A stretch of DNA of 64,000 nt from Vicingus serpentipes (GCF_007993035.1 NZ_VOOS01000003.1:213501-277500), one strand, 5' to 3'; counted from the first letter of the stretch, positions 18,307 through 27,528 are shown. Numbers and translations are program-made. Notes: generated by a model not told the origin, from the letters alone.

Positions 18307-18356
18307 TAAGAATTGTTAAATTGCAACAACATTTAACTAAACTATCTAAATTCTTA
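18307..18356 (+). promoter_or_regulatory. Imperfect hairpin in the leader of the next cargo gene
   Basis: TAAGAATT (18307-18314) pairs with AATTCTTA (18349-18356), and immediately inside GTTAAAT (18315-18321) pairs with ATTTAAC (18331-18337), leaving a 9-base loop and an 11-base one-sided bulge. The structure ends 8 bases before the ATG at 18365. It does not contain the core found in the two leaders at 12131 and 14631. The stems are AT-rich, so chance pairing is possible. Confidence 0.4.
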
Positions 18357-18364
18357 CACCCAAA

Positions 18365-20731
18365 ATGAAAAAAATTCTATTATTTGCAATAGTTCTTTTA
18401 CAAATAAACTTTGCTTCTGCTCAATTAAATATGTCGCTTTTAAGTCAATTTACGTTTCCAGGAAGTAGAGGAGATGTTTCTGATATTTGGGGGTATGTTG
18501 ATGAAAATGGTAATGAATACGCAATTGTTGGGCTTCAAGAAGGTGTTGCTATAGTTGACGTTACAAATCCTACTTCTCCAAATGAAGTTTTTTATACTGC
18601 AGGAGCTACTACTATATGGAGAGATATGAAAACATGGGGTGATAAGGCGTATATTACTAATGAAGGAGGTAATGGATTGATGATAATTGATATGTCTCCT
18701 TTACCAGGTAGTACTTCGTTAACAGTTACTAATTATACGGGATCTAATTACCCTTTTACAACTGCTCATAATTTATATATCGATGAAAATGGTTACTGTT
18801 ATATAATAGGTGCAGATAACGGTGTTGGCGGTGCAATTATTTTAAACTTAAATGTACCAACAACAGATACTAATTTTGAAGTAGGAAGATATAATGATTA
18901 TTATTTACACGATGGTATGGTTAGAGGAGACACATTGTGGGGAGGAGCTATTAATGATGGTTTTTTAGTAGCAGTTGATGTGTCAACCAAAAGTAATCCA
19001 GTTACAATGGCAACAAAAATAACCCCTAGTAGTTTTACTCATAATATTTGGATTTCTCCAGATGGACAAACTGTTGTGACTACTGATGAGAAGAGTAATG
19101 CATATTTAGCTGCATATGATGTTAGTAATTTAGCAAACATAACAGAAACGGATAGAATTCAGTCTAGTCCTGGCCAAAATGTTATACCGCATAATGTTCA
19201 TTTTAAAGATAATTTTATTGTAACTTCTTATTACAGAGATGGTGTGACTATTCATGATGTTAGTGATCCATATAATATTATTGAAGTAGGCAATTATGAT
19301 ACATCTCCAGCATTTAGTGGAAATGGATTCAATGGTTGTTGGGGAGTATATCCATGGTTACCTTCTGGTAATGTAATAGCAAGTGATATTGAAAATGGAT
19401 TATTTGTTTTGGGAGCAACTTATGCAGGGGCATGTTATTTAAAAGGTAATGTTACCAACTTAAACACAACTGCAAATCTTGATGGAGTTCAAGTTGATAT
19501 TTTATCAAGTTCAATATCTACAAATTCTAACGTTATTGGTAATTACTCTACAGGGTTGGCTACAGCAGGAAGTTATGATGTAGTTTTTTCTAAAGCTGGA
19601 TTTAAAAATGATACTACGTTTAATGTATCTTTAACTAATGGAAATACGACTATTGTAGATGCTCAACTTGAACCTTTAGTAGCATTTAATTTTTCTGGAC
19701 AAGTTTTAGAATCAGGAACCATGAATCCAATAGCAAATGCAAAAGTTAGAATTGAAAACTCACAATCTTCAACGGTAGTTTCAACAAACGCTTCTGGAAA
19801 TTTTACTGTTAACGGATTTACCGAAGCAACATATAACGTAACTGCTGGTAAGTGGGGGTATGTAACATCATGTTCTAATAACCAGACTATAAATCAGTCA
19901 ACTACAGCTTATACTGTTGTTTTAGATAAAGGTTATTATGATGATTTTTCTTTAGATTTTAATTGGGTAGCAACAGGTAATGCTTCTACAGGTGATTGGG
20001 AAAGAGGTGTTCCAAATGGAACTATGCTAGGCAGTTTAGAGTCTAATCCTGGAGCTGATGTATTAACAGATTGTAATGATGAAGCATTTGTTACTGGTAA
20101 TGCAGGTGGTGGAGCAGGTGATGATGATGTAGATGATGGAACAGTAATTTTGACGTCTCCAGTTTTTGATGCTACTTTGTTCTTTGATCCTTATGTTGAA
20201 TATGATCGTTGGTTTTTTACAGGTAGTGGAGGTTCTCAATCTACAGATGTTTTATCTGTTAAATTAAGTAATGGGTCAGCTTCAATTGAAATTGATAATG
20301 CCAATATAAATTCTTCAGATAATTCAACTTGGGCTAATAGATCTATTAGAATTTCTGATTTTATTACTCCAACAAATAATATGAGATTTATTATTGAAAC
20401 AGCAGATTTAGGCTCTGGCCATCTTGTTGAGGCTGGTTTAGATAAGTTTATGGTTTTTGATGGTGCAGTTGCTATTAATGAGATTGATGATAATGATAAA
20501 TTCATTATTTCACCAAATCCATTTAATGAAGTAATTAATGTTAAACTGAATACTGAGCTAAGCAATATTGAGATTAAAATATTTGATGTTACTGGTAAAT
20601 TGTTAGATTCATATTCATTTAATAATCAGCAAATTATTAGTTTAAATAACAATTATGAAAATGGTATATATATGATAAATATATATACTAATAATGAGTT
20701 AGTAAAAACTCAAAAACTGATTAAATTTTAA
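18365..20731 (+). CDS. Choice-of-anchor B protein, T9SS type A cargo
   Basis: A 788-residue secreted protein with a signal peptide (1-19, ending ASAQ). Residues about 20-350 match the choice-of-anchor B (LVIVD-repeat-like) propeller: DVSDIWGYVDENGNEYAIVG, GVAIVDVTNPTSP, WRDMKTWGDKAYITNEGG and later HDVSDPYNIIEVGNYDT. Two carboxypeptidase-regulatory-like beta sandwiches follow (about 356-436 and 438-515). A jelly-roll region with acidic repeats (GAGDDDVDDGT) lies at about 520-690. The C-terminus (about 715-788, SPNPFNEVINVKL...IKIFDVTGKLL...YMINI) is a T9SS type A sorting domain. Role inferred: surface or secreted carbohydrate/matrix binding. It ends just before a bidirectional terminator. Confidence 0.87.
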   Translation: MKKILLFAIVLLQINFASAQLNMSLLSQFTFPGSRGDVSDIWGYVDENGNEYAIVGLQEGVAIVDVTNPTSPNEVFYTAGATTIWRDMKTWGDKAYITNEGGNGLMIIDMSPLPGSTSLTVTNYTGSNYPFTTAHNLYIDENGYCYIIGADNGVGGAIILNLNVPTTDTNFEVGRYNDYYLHDGMVRGDTLWGGAINDGFLVAVDVSTKSNPVTMATKITPSSFTHNIWISPDGQTVVTTDEKSNAYLAAYDVSNLANITETDRIQSSPGQNVIPHNVHFKDNFIVTSYYRDGVTIHDVSDPYNIIEVGNYDTSPAFSGNGFNGCWGVYPWLPSGNVIASDIENGLFVLGATYAGACYLKGNVTNLNTTANLDGVQVDILSSSISTNSNVIGNYSTGLATAGSYDVVFSKAGFKNDTTFNVSLTNGNTTIVDAQLEPLVAFNFSGQVLESGTMNPIANAKVRIENSQSSTVVSTNASGNFTVNGFTEATYNVTAGKWGYVTSCSNNQTINQSTTAYTVVLDKGYYDDFSLDFNWVATGNASTGDWERGVPNGTMLGSLESNPGADVLTDCNDEAFVTGNAGGGAGDDDVDDGTVILTSPVFDATLFFDPYVEYDRWFFTGSGGSQSTDVLSVKLSNGSASIEIDNANINSSDNSTWANRSIRISDFITPTNNMRFIIETADLGSGHLVEAGLDKFMVFDGAVAINEIDDNDKFIISPNPFNEVINVKLNTELSNIEIKIFDVTGKLLDSYSFNNQQIISLNNNYENGIYMINIYTNNELVKTQKLIKF

Positions 20732-20749
20732 GTTTTAGTTGAATAAAAG

Positions 20750-20783
20750 AAAAAAGGCTCTGATTAATTTCAGAGCCTTTTTT
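20750..20783. terminator. Bidirectional terminator
   Basis: AAAAAAGGCTCTGA (20750-20763) and TCAGAGCCTTTTTT (20770-20783) form a perfect 14-base-pair stem around a 6-base loop. It has a T run on both strands and sits between two convergent genes whose stops are at 20731 and 20790. Confidence 0.92.
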
Positions 20784-20789
20784 TATGAA

Positions 20790-21110
20790 TTATAATTCTT
20801 CTTTTAATTCTAATAAAAATGATTTGATGTTTTTTAACTTCTGAATAATTTCAAAATTATCCGTAGTCTCTTTTTTACTTGATTTAAGCTTGTTTTTAGC
20901 TCCTTCAAGAGTAAATCCTCTTTCCTTAACTAAATGGAATATTAAATGAAAATTATCAATATCTTGTTTAGTGAATAATCGATTTCCTTTTTTATTTTTC
21001 TTTGGTTTTATAATGTCAAATTCTTTTTCCCAAAAGCGAATAAGAGATGTGTTTACATTAAACATTTCAGCAACTTCTCCAATAGCGTAATATAATTTAT
21101 CGTCTGACAT
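20790..21110 (-). CDS. MerR family transcriptional regulator
   Basis: A 106-residue DNA-binding protein. The winged helix-turn-helix at about 7-76 is typical of MerR (YYAIGEVAEMFNVNTSLIRF, WEKEFDIIKP, NRLFTKQDIDNFHLI), followed by a short coiled-coil tail. There is no Cys-rich effector domain, so the inducer cannot be guessed. This compact MerR form is widespread in Flavobacteriia. The gene begins 10 bases after the MATE gene, so it is probably the last gene of that minus-strand operon. Confidence 0.9.
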   Translation of the reverse strand: MSDDKLYYAIGEVAEMFNVNTSLIRFWEKEFDIIKPKKNKKGNRLFTKQDIDNFHLIFHLVKERGFTLEGAKNKLKSSKKETTDNFEIIQKLKNIKSFLLELKEEL

Positions 21111-21120
21111 TAAAACAAAT

Positions 21121-22452
21121 TTAAATATTTAAACTCTTCCAGTTCCCTTTTTTTAAATAAAGATAGGATAAGAGACCTAAACATCCAAAATAAATAAATT
21201 CAGAAGCCCATACTACAGGTAAAGATGATTGAAGTGTTATACCTATATAATAAGCAGAAGCTAAGTAGATAACTATATTAATAAATTCAATTAATAAAGA
21301 TGCTCTTGTATTTCCAGTTCCTGTTACGCCATTAAATAAGATAAATGAGACACAAAAAAAGAACATAGTAATATTAATTACCCGAAGAGTTTCAACTGTT
21401 TGAGAAATTAATAGGCTGTCGCTTGTATAAAAACTTACTAATAATTCAGGGATGAAAAAGCATATTAAAGAAAGAACAAAAGTACAGGCAAGGCTCAATA
21501 AAATAATTTTTTTGATAACAGGCAGAACTGATTCTGTTCTGTTTTCACCAATAAGATTACTCACTAAAGTGTTTGTAGCATTACTAAATCCAAAAAGAGG
21601 TATCATTAACACCATATATATACTTCTTACAATATGAGAAATTGCTAACTCAGTTTCCCCAATTTTTTCTATAATCATAAAAAATATAAACCATGAACTT
21701 AAGGATAAGAAGTTTTGTGCCATTATAGGACTACTTACATTAAAGAGCCTAAAGAATAATTTGCTTTCAAATTTTTGAAATTTAAAGAGACTATATTTAT
21801 TTAAATCAACTTTAGTTAATGTATAGCCTAAAATAAAAAGAAAAGCAATACCCTCTGATATTACTGAAGCTAGTGCAGCTCCACTAACTCCCATAGGAGC
21901 AAACCCTAGATGTCCAAAAATTAAAATATAATCAAGTATAACATTAACAACCATCATTAGAATTGTAACATATGAGAGTATTTTAGTTTGGGTAGTACCT
22001 ACAAAAAAAGCAATAAATGTAAAGTTTATAAAAGCAAAAAATATTCCCCAGATTCTATAATCTAAGTATTGATTAGCAGCAATCAATATGTTTTCCGACT
22101 TTATAATTTCTGATAAAAAATTCGAAGAATAAAATTGAACAATTGTAAAAAGTAATAATGCAAAAGGGATAATAAAATAAAAAGTATGGTCTGTTATTTT
22201 ACCTATTTGTTTATAATTCTGTTCTCCATTTCTTCGCCCAATTAGAATTTGAGTGCCAGTTGTAAACCCCATTCCTGTAATGATGATAACAAAATATAGA
22301 ATGCCAGCATTGCCAGCAGCACCTAGTGCAACATTACTAACCTGACCTAAAAAAGCAGTATCAGTAACATTTACAATGTTTTGAGCTACACCACTAATTA
22401 TAATAGGCAAAGAGATTTGCCATATTTTTTTATAGGATACGTTGTTAAGCAA
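21121..22452 (-). CDS. MATE family efflux transporter
   Basis: A 443-residue integral membrane protein with about 12 hydrophobic helices in two related halves. The first half opens with ISLPIIISGVAQNIVNVTDT and AFLGQVSN, the MATE pattern; the second starts near FNVSSPIMAQNFLSLSSWF. It is a cation-coupled multidrug or metabolite exporter; the substrate is not predictable. The start is TTG (22452-22450 on the minus strand): the first in-frame ATG would remove the conserved first helix. It lies 37 bases after rsmD and 10 before the MerR gene. Confidence 0.92.
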   Translation of the reverse strand: MLNNVSYKKIWQISLPIIISGVAQNIVNVTDTAFLGQVSNVALGAAGNAGILYFVIIITGMGFTTGTQILIGRRNGEQNYKQIGKITDHTFYFIIPFALLLFTIVQFYSSNFLSEIIKSENILIAANQYLDYRIWGIFFAFINFTFIAFFVGTTQTKILSYVTILMMVVNVILDYILIFGHLGFAPMGVSGAALASVISEGIAFLFILGYTLTKVDLNKYSLFKFQKFESKLFFRLFNVSSPIMAQNFLSLSSWFIFFMIIEKIGETELAISHIVRSIYMVLMIPLFGFSNATNTLVSNLIGENRTESVLPVIKKIILLSLACTFVLSLICFFIPELLVSFYTSDSLLISQTVETLRVINITMFFFCVSFILFNGVTGTGNTRASLLIEFINIVIYLASAYYIGITLQSSLPVVWASEFIYFGCLGLLSYLYLKKGNWKSLNI

Positions 22453-22489
22453 AATAAGTATTTAAAGTCTCAAGATTAGGACTAAAATA

Positions 22490-23032
22490 TTAGATAGATA
22501 AGTTTTTGAAAATACTAAAGTTTACATTTCCATATTTCCGTTGTTGGTAAAAGTTTGGATGTGTTTCAAAATTAGTGTGCTTATCGTGTTCAATTATTAG
22601 CCAGCCATTTTCATTTAGTATATTCTTTTCAAAAACTAAATCAGGAATATCGATATAGTTTGAAATATCATAAGGAGGATCAGCAAAAATTAAATCAAAA
22701 GATTGTGTGTTTTTTTTCAAATATTTAAATACATCATTTTTGAAAACAACAATTTGGTTAAAACCAAACGTTCTAATTGTTTTCTTTATGTGATTTATAC
22801 AATTAAAATTTTGTTCTACACATAAAATACTCTTTGCTTCTCTTGATGCAAACTCAAAAGTAATATTTCCAGTTCCAGTAAATAAGTCTAAAACCGTTAG
22901 ATCATCAATGTCAAATTCATTAATAATTACATTAAATAATCCTTCTTTAGCAAAGTCGGTAGTAGGTCTTGTGGGTAAATTTTTAGGGGCACTAAAAACT
23001 TTTCCTTTATGTATTCCAGATATTATTCGCAC
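22490..23032 (-). CDS. rsmD: 16S rRNA (guanine966-N2)-methyltransferase RsmD
   Basis: A 180-residue SAM-dependent methyltransferase acting on 16S rRNA. It begins MRIISGIHKGKVFSAPKNLP and TRPTTDFAKEGLFNV, both typical of RsmD. Motif I is LDLFTGTGNITFEFASR and the N6/N2-methylase catalytic motif is ADPPYD. The first 10 bases overlap the end of the DUF3822 gene, the usual partner in Bacteroidota. Confidence 0.95.
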   Translation of the reverse strand: MRIISGIHKGKVFSAPKNLPTRPTTDFAKEGLFNVIINEFDIDDLTVLDLFTGTGNITFEFASREAKSILCVEQNFNCINHIKKTIRTFGFNQIVVFKNDVFKYLKKNTQSFDLIFADPPYDISNYIDIPDLVFEKNILNENGWLIIEHDKHTNFETHPNFYQQRKYGNVNFSIFKNLSI

Positions 23033-23886
23033 AAATATTGATTAAACAATGAATAGTAATGATGTTGAGGTATTTCTTCAAAAACATAAGAAAATTTTAA
23101 ATTCTCCGTTCTTTTACCTAAAGTTATAGAGTTTGAATATTTGTAAAGAATTTCATAAATAGCTGAATTTTTATCTACTTCACCTAATAATCTAATGTTA
23201 ATGTCTTTTGGTTTAATATCAAGTTGATTTAATACAAAAAGAACATAATAAATAAAATCTTCACTAGTTTGATAAGGAAAAGAATTATACAATTCTAACG
23301 ATTGGTTTTTTACTACCATCATTTGAAATGAAGAAGGTAAAATATGAATGTCAATTATTAAATCGTTAGTTGTTTTTTTAGCATATAAAACTGAAGCTTC
23401 TATTAATGAAGAAGAAAAGTGGTGATAATTAACTTTTTCAATTTTATTAAAAAGATTAATTATATAATCAGGAATACTATACACATTATGAGCCGGTATG
23501 TTAATTAAGTTATCCGCATAGAATAAATCTTCTTCTTGCTCAGAAAAGTTAAATTGATGGTAAGTTTTTAATTCGTTATTATTAAACAGAACATTAGGTA
23601 TTAAAGTGGCTCTATGATTCACATAAGCAACATTAAAAGATTTAAGTGGTTGTTTAAATAAAATAGTTTGATTAACTATTTGGGTTAAAGGATCAACTAA
23701 AGAATAGTCGTTATAGATATCGTTTAACAAATATTTTTCTAGTCCAATAAATGTATTATTCTGAGTGTTTAAAATAGTATAGGTAATAGCATTAAAGTCA
23801 ATGCTCAAATACACTTGATAATGACTTGTATTAGCTGCAGAAAATGATTTGTCAAAAATACTTATGTGAGGAACAATACTACTCAT
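23023..23886 (-). CDS. DUF3822 family protein
   Basis: A 287-residue soluble protein of the DUF3822 family, recognised from its HISIFDKSFSAANTSHYQVY start, its length and its overlap with rsmD. The fold resembles an actin/ASKHA-type ATPase in outline, but no phosphate-binding motif is clear to me. Function unknown. It is the first gene of a minus-strand operon (DUF3822, rsmD, MATE, MerR) and begins 19 bases after a terminator for the gene to its right. Confidence 0.82.
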   Translation of the reverse strand: MSSIVPHISIFDKSFSAANTSHYQVYLSIDFNAITYTILNTQNNTFIGLEKYLLNDIYNDYSLVDPLTQIVNQTILFKQPLKSFNVAYVNHRATLIPNVLFNNNELKTYHQFNFSEQEEDLFYADNLINIPAHNVYSIPDYIINLFNKIEKVNYHHFSSSLIEASVLYAKKTTNDLIIDIHILPSSFQMMVVKNQSLELYNSFPYQTSEDFIYYVLFVLNQLDIKPKDINIRLLGEVDKNSAIYEILYKYSNSITLGKRTENLKFSYVFEEIPQHHYYSLFNQYLCE

Positions 23887-23904
23887 GAATTGCTAAGTTA
23901 AAAA

Positions 23905-23934
23905 AAAAGGATATGAATTCAATCATATCCTTTT
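23905..23934 (-). terminator. Terminator of the 198-residue protein gene
   Basis: AAAAGGATATGA (23905-23916) and TCATATCCTTTT (23923-23934) form a perfect 12-base-pair stem around a 6-base loop, and the minus strand continues into a long T run (A run at about 23900-23908 on the plus strand). It ends the gene 23955-24551 and precedes the DUF3822 start. Confidence 0.88.
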
Positions 23935-23954
23935 AAGTATAAAAGATTAAATTT

Positions 23955-24551
23955 TTAATCCCAATTTCCGTTTGTTGTTGGTTCTGTCATTGAGCCAATA
24001 GTTAAAGCTTGGTTCATGTCAATACCTTCATTATCAGTTTTTAAGCCTTTAAAGATTTCTTTATAAGGTGCTGAAACTTCAAACACTTTAACTTTAACTT
24101 TCCCTTTTTCAATTTCTCCTGCATCAATAGAAAATTCTGTTCCTTCAGAGAATGGAATGATGTTGATTTCTGAAACAACTTTTTCAAAGTTATCTTTAAA
24201 TAATTCTGCTCTCACAGGAATTTTAGTTGTATCACGCGTTATTATTCCCATTTCTAAAGCTTTGGATTCTTGTCCTAATAAGCTGTCAGGTACTTCTCCA
24301 ATTGCTTTAACAATAATTAAAGAATCATTTTCTAAAAAGTGTTTAAGTTGTGCAAATGATTTTGCGTAATGACCTTTAACTTTTTTAAAGCTAATTTGAG
24401 CTTCTTTAACATTCTCAAGTCTTTCAATTACGACATCTTTTCGAGACCTAATTTCTTCTTCTAATTTAATTTTACTGTCAATACTATCGTAAATCATATA
24501 GCCCATAAAAGCTGATGCTACTAAAAGTACAAGTTGAATTACCAATTTCAT
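23955..24551 (-). CDS. Conserved membrane-anchored protein, function unknown
   Basis: A 198-residue protein with one N-terminal membrane segment or uncleaved signal (about 4-24, LVIQLVLLVASAFMGYMIYD), then a charged helix (about 26-60) containing VKEAQISFKKVKGHYAKSF. This layout recalls type IV pilin-like or pseudopilin N-termini in which a helix leads into a small beta domain, but no prepilin cleavage site is seen. The C-terminal part is beta-rich and ends TEPTTNGNWD. I do not recognise a named family. It is flanked by DUF3822 and the RecD-like helicase and has its own promoter and terminator. Confidence 0.7.
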   Translation of the reverse strand: MKLVIQLVLLVASAFMGYMIYDSIDSKIKLEEEIRSRKDVVIERLENVKEAQISFKKVKGHYAKSFAQLKHFLENDSLIIVKAIGEVPDSLLGQESKALEMGIITRDTTKIPVRAELFKDNFEKVVSEINIIPFSEGTEFSIDAGEIEKGKVKVKVFEVSAPYKEIFKGLKTDNEGIDMNQALTIGSMTEPTTNGNWD

Positions 24552-24579
24552 ATAAATAATTTTTTTATCTAGATTATCA

Positions 24580-24587
24580 CAAATCTA
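24580..24587 (-). promoter_or_regulatory. -7 box of the 198-residue protein gene
   Basis: Minus-strand TAGATTTG (24587-24580) is a perfect TAnnTTTG box located 28 bases before the ATG at 24551. No TTG -33 element with normal spacing was found. Confidence 0.5.
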
Positions 24588-24653
24588 CAATTTTTTTTAG
24601 CCTTTAATAACACTATTTGAAAAATTAATCTAAGTTTAATTTTAATTACTTTA

Positions 24654-24684
24654 TTAAAGGTACAAATTAAGCATTTAAAGGTAC
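24654..24684. repeat. 10-base direct repeat in a divergent intergenic region
   Basis: TTAAAGGTAC occurs at 24654-24663 and again at 24675-24684, exactly 21 bases apart, two helical turns. The copies lie between the minus-strand gene at 24551 and the helicase gene at 24725. The spacing fits a pair of protein-binding half sites on one DNA face. Confidence 0.45.
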
Positions 24685-24724
24685 TTTTATTTGCTAATTG
24701 AGTGTAATAGCTATTAATTTTTAA

Positions 24725-26164
24725 ATGCAGAATTTATTTTATCAATCTCTTCTAAACAACTTTGGGTTTAAACCAACTCAAAACCAACTTAAAGTTATTG
24801 GTGAGCTAACTGATTTTACATTTAGTAATATAAAAAAACATGTTTTTGTTTTAAAAGGCTATGCCGGTACAGGTAAAACATCTATAGTAGGAGCAATGGT
24901 AAAAACCATTCCACACTTTAACTATACTTCAGTTTTATTAGCACCTACAGGTAGGGCGGCAAAGGTATTGTCTAATTATTCTAATCAACCTGCTTTTACT
25001 ATCCATAAAATGATATACCAGTTAACTTCTGGTGGTGATGGTTATACTAAGTTTTCGATTAAGCAAAATAAATTTCAGAACACTATTTTTTTTATTGATG
25101 AAGCCTCTATGATTGGTAATGGGGGAGGGTTAAGCTCAATGGAATGGGGTAAACAAAAAAGCTTACTAGATGACTTATTAGAATATGTGTTTTCTGGAAT
25201 TAATTGTAAATTGATATTGATTGGAGATACTGCTCAATTACCACCAATAGGGTTAGAGATTAGTCCTGCTTTGGATGAAGATGAATTGTATAAACTATAT
25301 GGATTAAATCTTGAATTTAATGAGTTGATAGAGGTAGTTCGTCAGCAAAAAGATTCTGGTATTCTTGAGTTAGCTACTTTTTTAAGAAATAAAATTCTTT
25401 TTAAAAAATACTCACTTCCTTTATTTAATGATATTAAAAAGCCAGATGTAAAAATAACTTCAGGTTACGATTTAGAAGATGCTTTAGATAACGCTTATAG
25501 TAAATATGGTGACGAAAATGTGATGGTGATTTGTAGAAGCAATAAAAGAGCTAATTTATTTAATCTTCAAATACGTTCACGAATAAAATGGCTGGAAGAT
25601 GAACTTTCTACTGGAGATTATTTAATGATAGTAAAAAATAATTATTATTGGTTAGACGAATCTTCTAAAGCTGGTTTTATTGCAAATGGTGATATTGTTG
25701 AGGTAATGAAAGTAAGAGGAGAGGAAGAGAAGTATGGATTTAGATTTTTTAATATCACTATTCGATTAATTGACTACCCGGATGAGCCTAATTTGGAAGT
25801 AAAAATATTACCTGAAACGATGTTGGCAGAATCGCCTTCAATATCTCCTGAAAGGTTTTATAAACTTTATGAAGCAATTTCTGAAGAGTATAGTTACGAG
25901 CCAAATAAAAAGAAACGAAATGAATTGATTCGTAAAAATGAATATTACCAAGCATTACAAGTAAAATTTTCTTACGCAGTAACTTGTCATAAATCTCAAG
26001 GTGGCCAATGGGATGCTGTTTTTGTTGAACAAGGATATTTAACTGAAGAAATGTTAAATATTGAATATTTGCGCTGGCTTTACACAGCGGTAACTAGGGC
26101 GAAAAAAGAACTTCATTTAGTTAATTTTAATCCTCAATTTTTTGATGGAAATAAAGAGGAATAA
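24725..26164 (+). CDS. RecD-like ATP-dependent DNA helicase/exonuclease
   Basis: A 479-residue superfamily 1B helicase. Walker A is LKGYAGTGKTSIVGAMV (about 43-59), Walker B is FFIDEASMI, motif III is LIGDTAQLPPIG, and the C-terminal UvrD-like motifs are YAVTCHKSQGGQWDAVFVEQ and WLYTAVTRAKKELHLV. It lacks the RecD2 N-terminal extension and any RecB/RecC-like domains, so it is the stand-alone short RecD-like type common in Bacteroidota; a DNA repair or recombination role is inferred. It lies next to DUF3822/rsmD, a frequent arrangement. Confidence 0.92.
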   Translation: MQNLFYQSLLNNFGFKPTQNQLKVIGELTDFTFSNIKKHVFVLKGYAGTGKTSIVGAMVKTIPHFNYTSVLLAPTGRAAKVLSNYSNQPAFTIHKMIYQLTSGGDGYTKFSIKQNKFQNTIFFIDEASMIGNGGGLSSMEWGKQKSLLDDLLEYVFSGINCKLILIGDTAQLPPIGLEISPALDEDELYKLYGLNLEFNELIEVVRQQKDSGILELATFLRNKILFKKYSLPLFNDIKKPDVKITSGYDLEDALDNAYSKYGDENVMVICRSNKRANLFNLQIRSRIKWLEDELSTGDYLMIVKNNYYWLDESSKAGFIANGDIVEVMKVRGEEEKYGFRFFNITIRLIDYPDEPNLEVKILPETMLAESPSISPERFYKLYEAISEEYSYEPNKKKRNELIRKNEYYQALQVKFSYAVTCHKSQGGQWDAVFVEQGYLTEEMLNIEYLRWLYTAVTRAKKELHLVNFNPQFFDGNKEE

Positions 26165-26284
26165 TTTTTTTTTGATAATTAAGATTTCGATAGTATCAAT
26201 TTGCATCTAAACATATTTCCATCAATAATAACACAATCATCTTAAGTCATAAATAATTATCTTAGCAGCATATAATATATAGCT

Positions 26285-27385
26285 ATGTCTAAAAAAATAA
26301 TGATAGTTGTGGGTACAAGGCCCAACTTTATTAAAATCACCCAGTTTGAAAAAGAGTTTAAAGCTTATGGAGATAGATTTGAGTATATATTAATTCATAC
26401 ACAACAACATTATGACGAAAATATGTCTGACATATTTTTCAAGCAATTACAACTAAAAGAACCCCAGTATTTAAATATAAAACCTGCAAGTCCAGCTAAT
26501 CAAATTGGTCAAACTATAATTGAAATAGAAAGAGTAATAGTTCAACATCAACCAGATGCTTTAATTGTAGTGGGAGATGTAAATTCAACATTAGCAGCTA
26601 GTATTGTAGGCAATAAGTCAAAAATTAAAATATTTCATTTAGAGAGTGGTTTAAGAAGTTTTGATAATGAAATGCCTGAGGAAATTAATAGGATAATCAC
26701 AGATTTAATTTCTGATCATTATTTTATTACAGAGCAGAGTGGTTTAGATAATTTATTAGCCGAAGGCAAAGATGAAAAACAACTTCATTTTGTTGGTAAT
26801 ACCATGATTGACACTTTAGTTGCCTATGAGCATGAAATTCAACAAAGTTTAATTTTAAAAGAATTAAAGTTAGAAAGAAAAAGCTTTGTATTGATGACAA
26901 TTCATAGACCAAGTAATGTTGATGAAAAAGATAGATTAGAAATTTTGATTAACATCATTAACAAAGTTGCTGAGTTCAATTATTTAGTTCTTCCAATTCA
27001 TCATAGAACAAAAAATAGTTTAATTAAACATGGGTTATTTGATCAATTAAAAAGTAATTCGAAAGTAATACTAACCGACGCTTTAAATTATTTAGCCTTT
27101 CAGAAGTTAATAAGTGCTTGCAAGTATGTATTGACTGATAGTGGTGGAATTCAAGAAGAAACCACTTTTAGAAAAGTTCCTTGTTTAACTTTAAGAGATA
27201 ATACAGAACGGCCAAGCACAATAACAATAGGTACTAATACATTGGTTGAGTTTAATTTTGATGTTGTAGCTGAAAAAATTAATGAAATTGAAAATGGAAC
27301 ATATAAGTTAGGAGAAGTTCCTCCTCTTTGGGATGGTAAAGCTACTGCCCGTATTGTTAAAGTACTTGATGAATTATTGAAATAA
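26285..27385 (+). CDS. wecB: UDP-N-acetylglucosamine 2-epimerase (non-hydrolysing)
   Basis: A 366-residue cytoplasmic enzyme interconverting UDP-GlcNAc and UDP-ManNAc, supplying a precursor for surface polysaccharides. Characteristic segments are MIVVGTRPNFIKITQFEKEF near the start, HLESGLRSFDNEMPEEINR, the substrate loop LTDSGGIQEETTFRKVPCL and TLRDNTERP. The lysine usually following GTRP is replaced here by Asn (GTRPNFIK), as in many bacterial homologues. It opens the exopolysaccharide locus. A weak -7-like TATCTTAG lies at 26258-26265. Confidence 0.93.
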   Translation: MSKKIMIVVGTRPNFIKITQFEKEFKAYGDRFEYILIHTQQHYDENMSDIFFKQLQLKEPQYLNIKPASPANQIGQTIIEIERVIVQHQPDALIVVGDVNSTLAASIVGNKSKIKIFHLESGLRSFDNEMPEEINRIITDLISDHYFITEQSGLDNLLAEGKDEKQLHFVGNTMIDTLVAYEHEIQQSLILKELKLERKSFVLMTIHRPSNVDEKDRLEILINIINKVAEFNYLVLPIHHRTKNSLIKHGLFDQLKSNSKVILTDALNYLAFQKLISACKYVLTDSGGIQEETTFRKVPCLTLRDNTERPSTITIGTNTLVEFNFDVVAEKINEIENGTYKLGEVPPLWDGKATARIVKVLDELLK

Positions 27386-27528
27386 ACCAATCCTATATTG
27401 TCAGATAAATAAGACGTTAGTTTTTTATAATCATTTAATTACTGACAATCATCTTTTGACAACTAATAAAAATCTACTTCTTTTTAAAGCTCGATAAAAT
27501 TATTTTTATAGTGAGATTGTAAAAAGAA

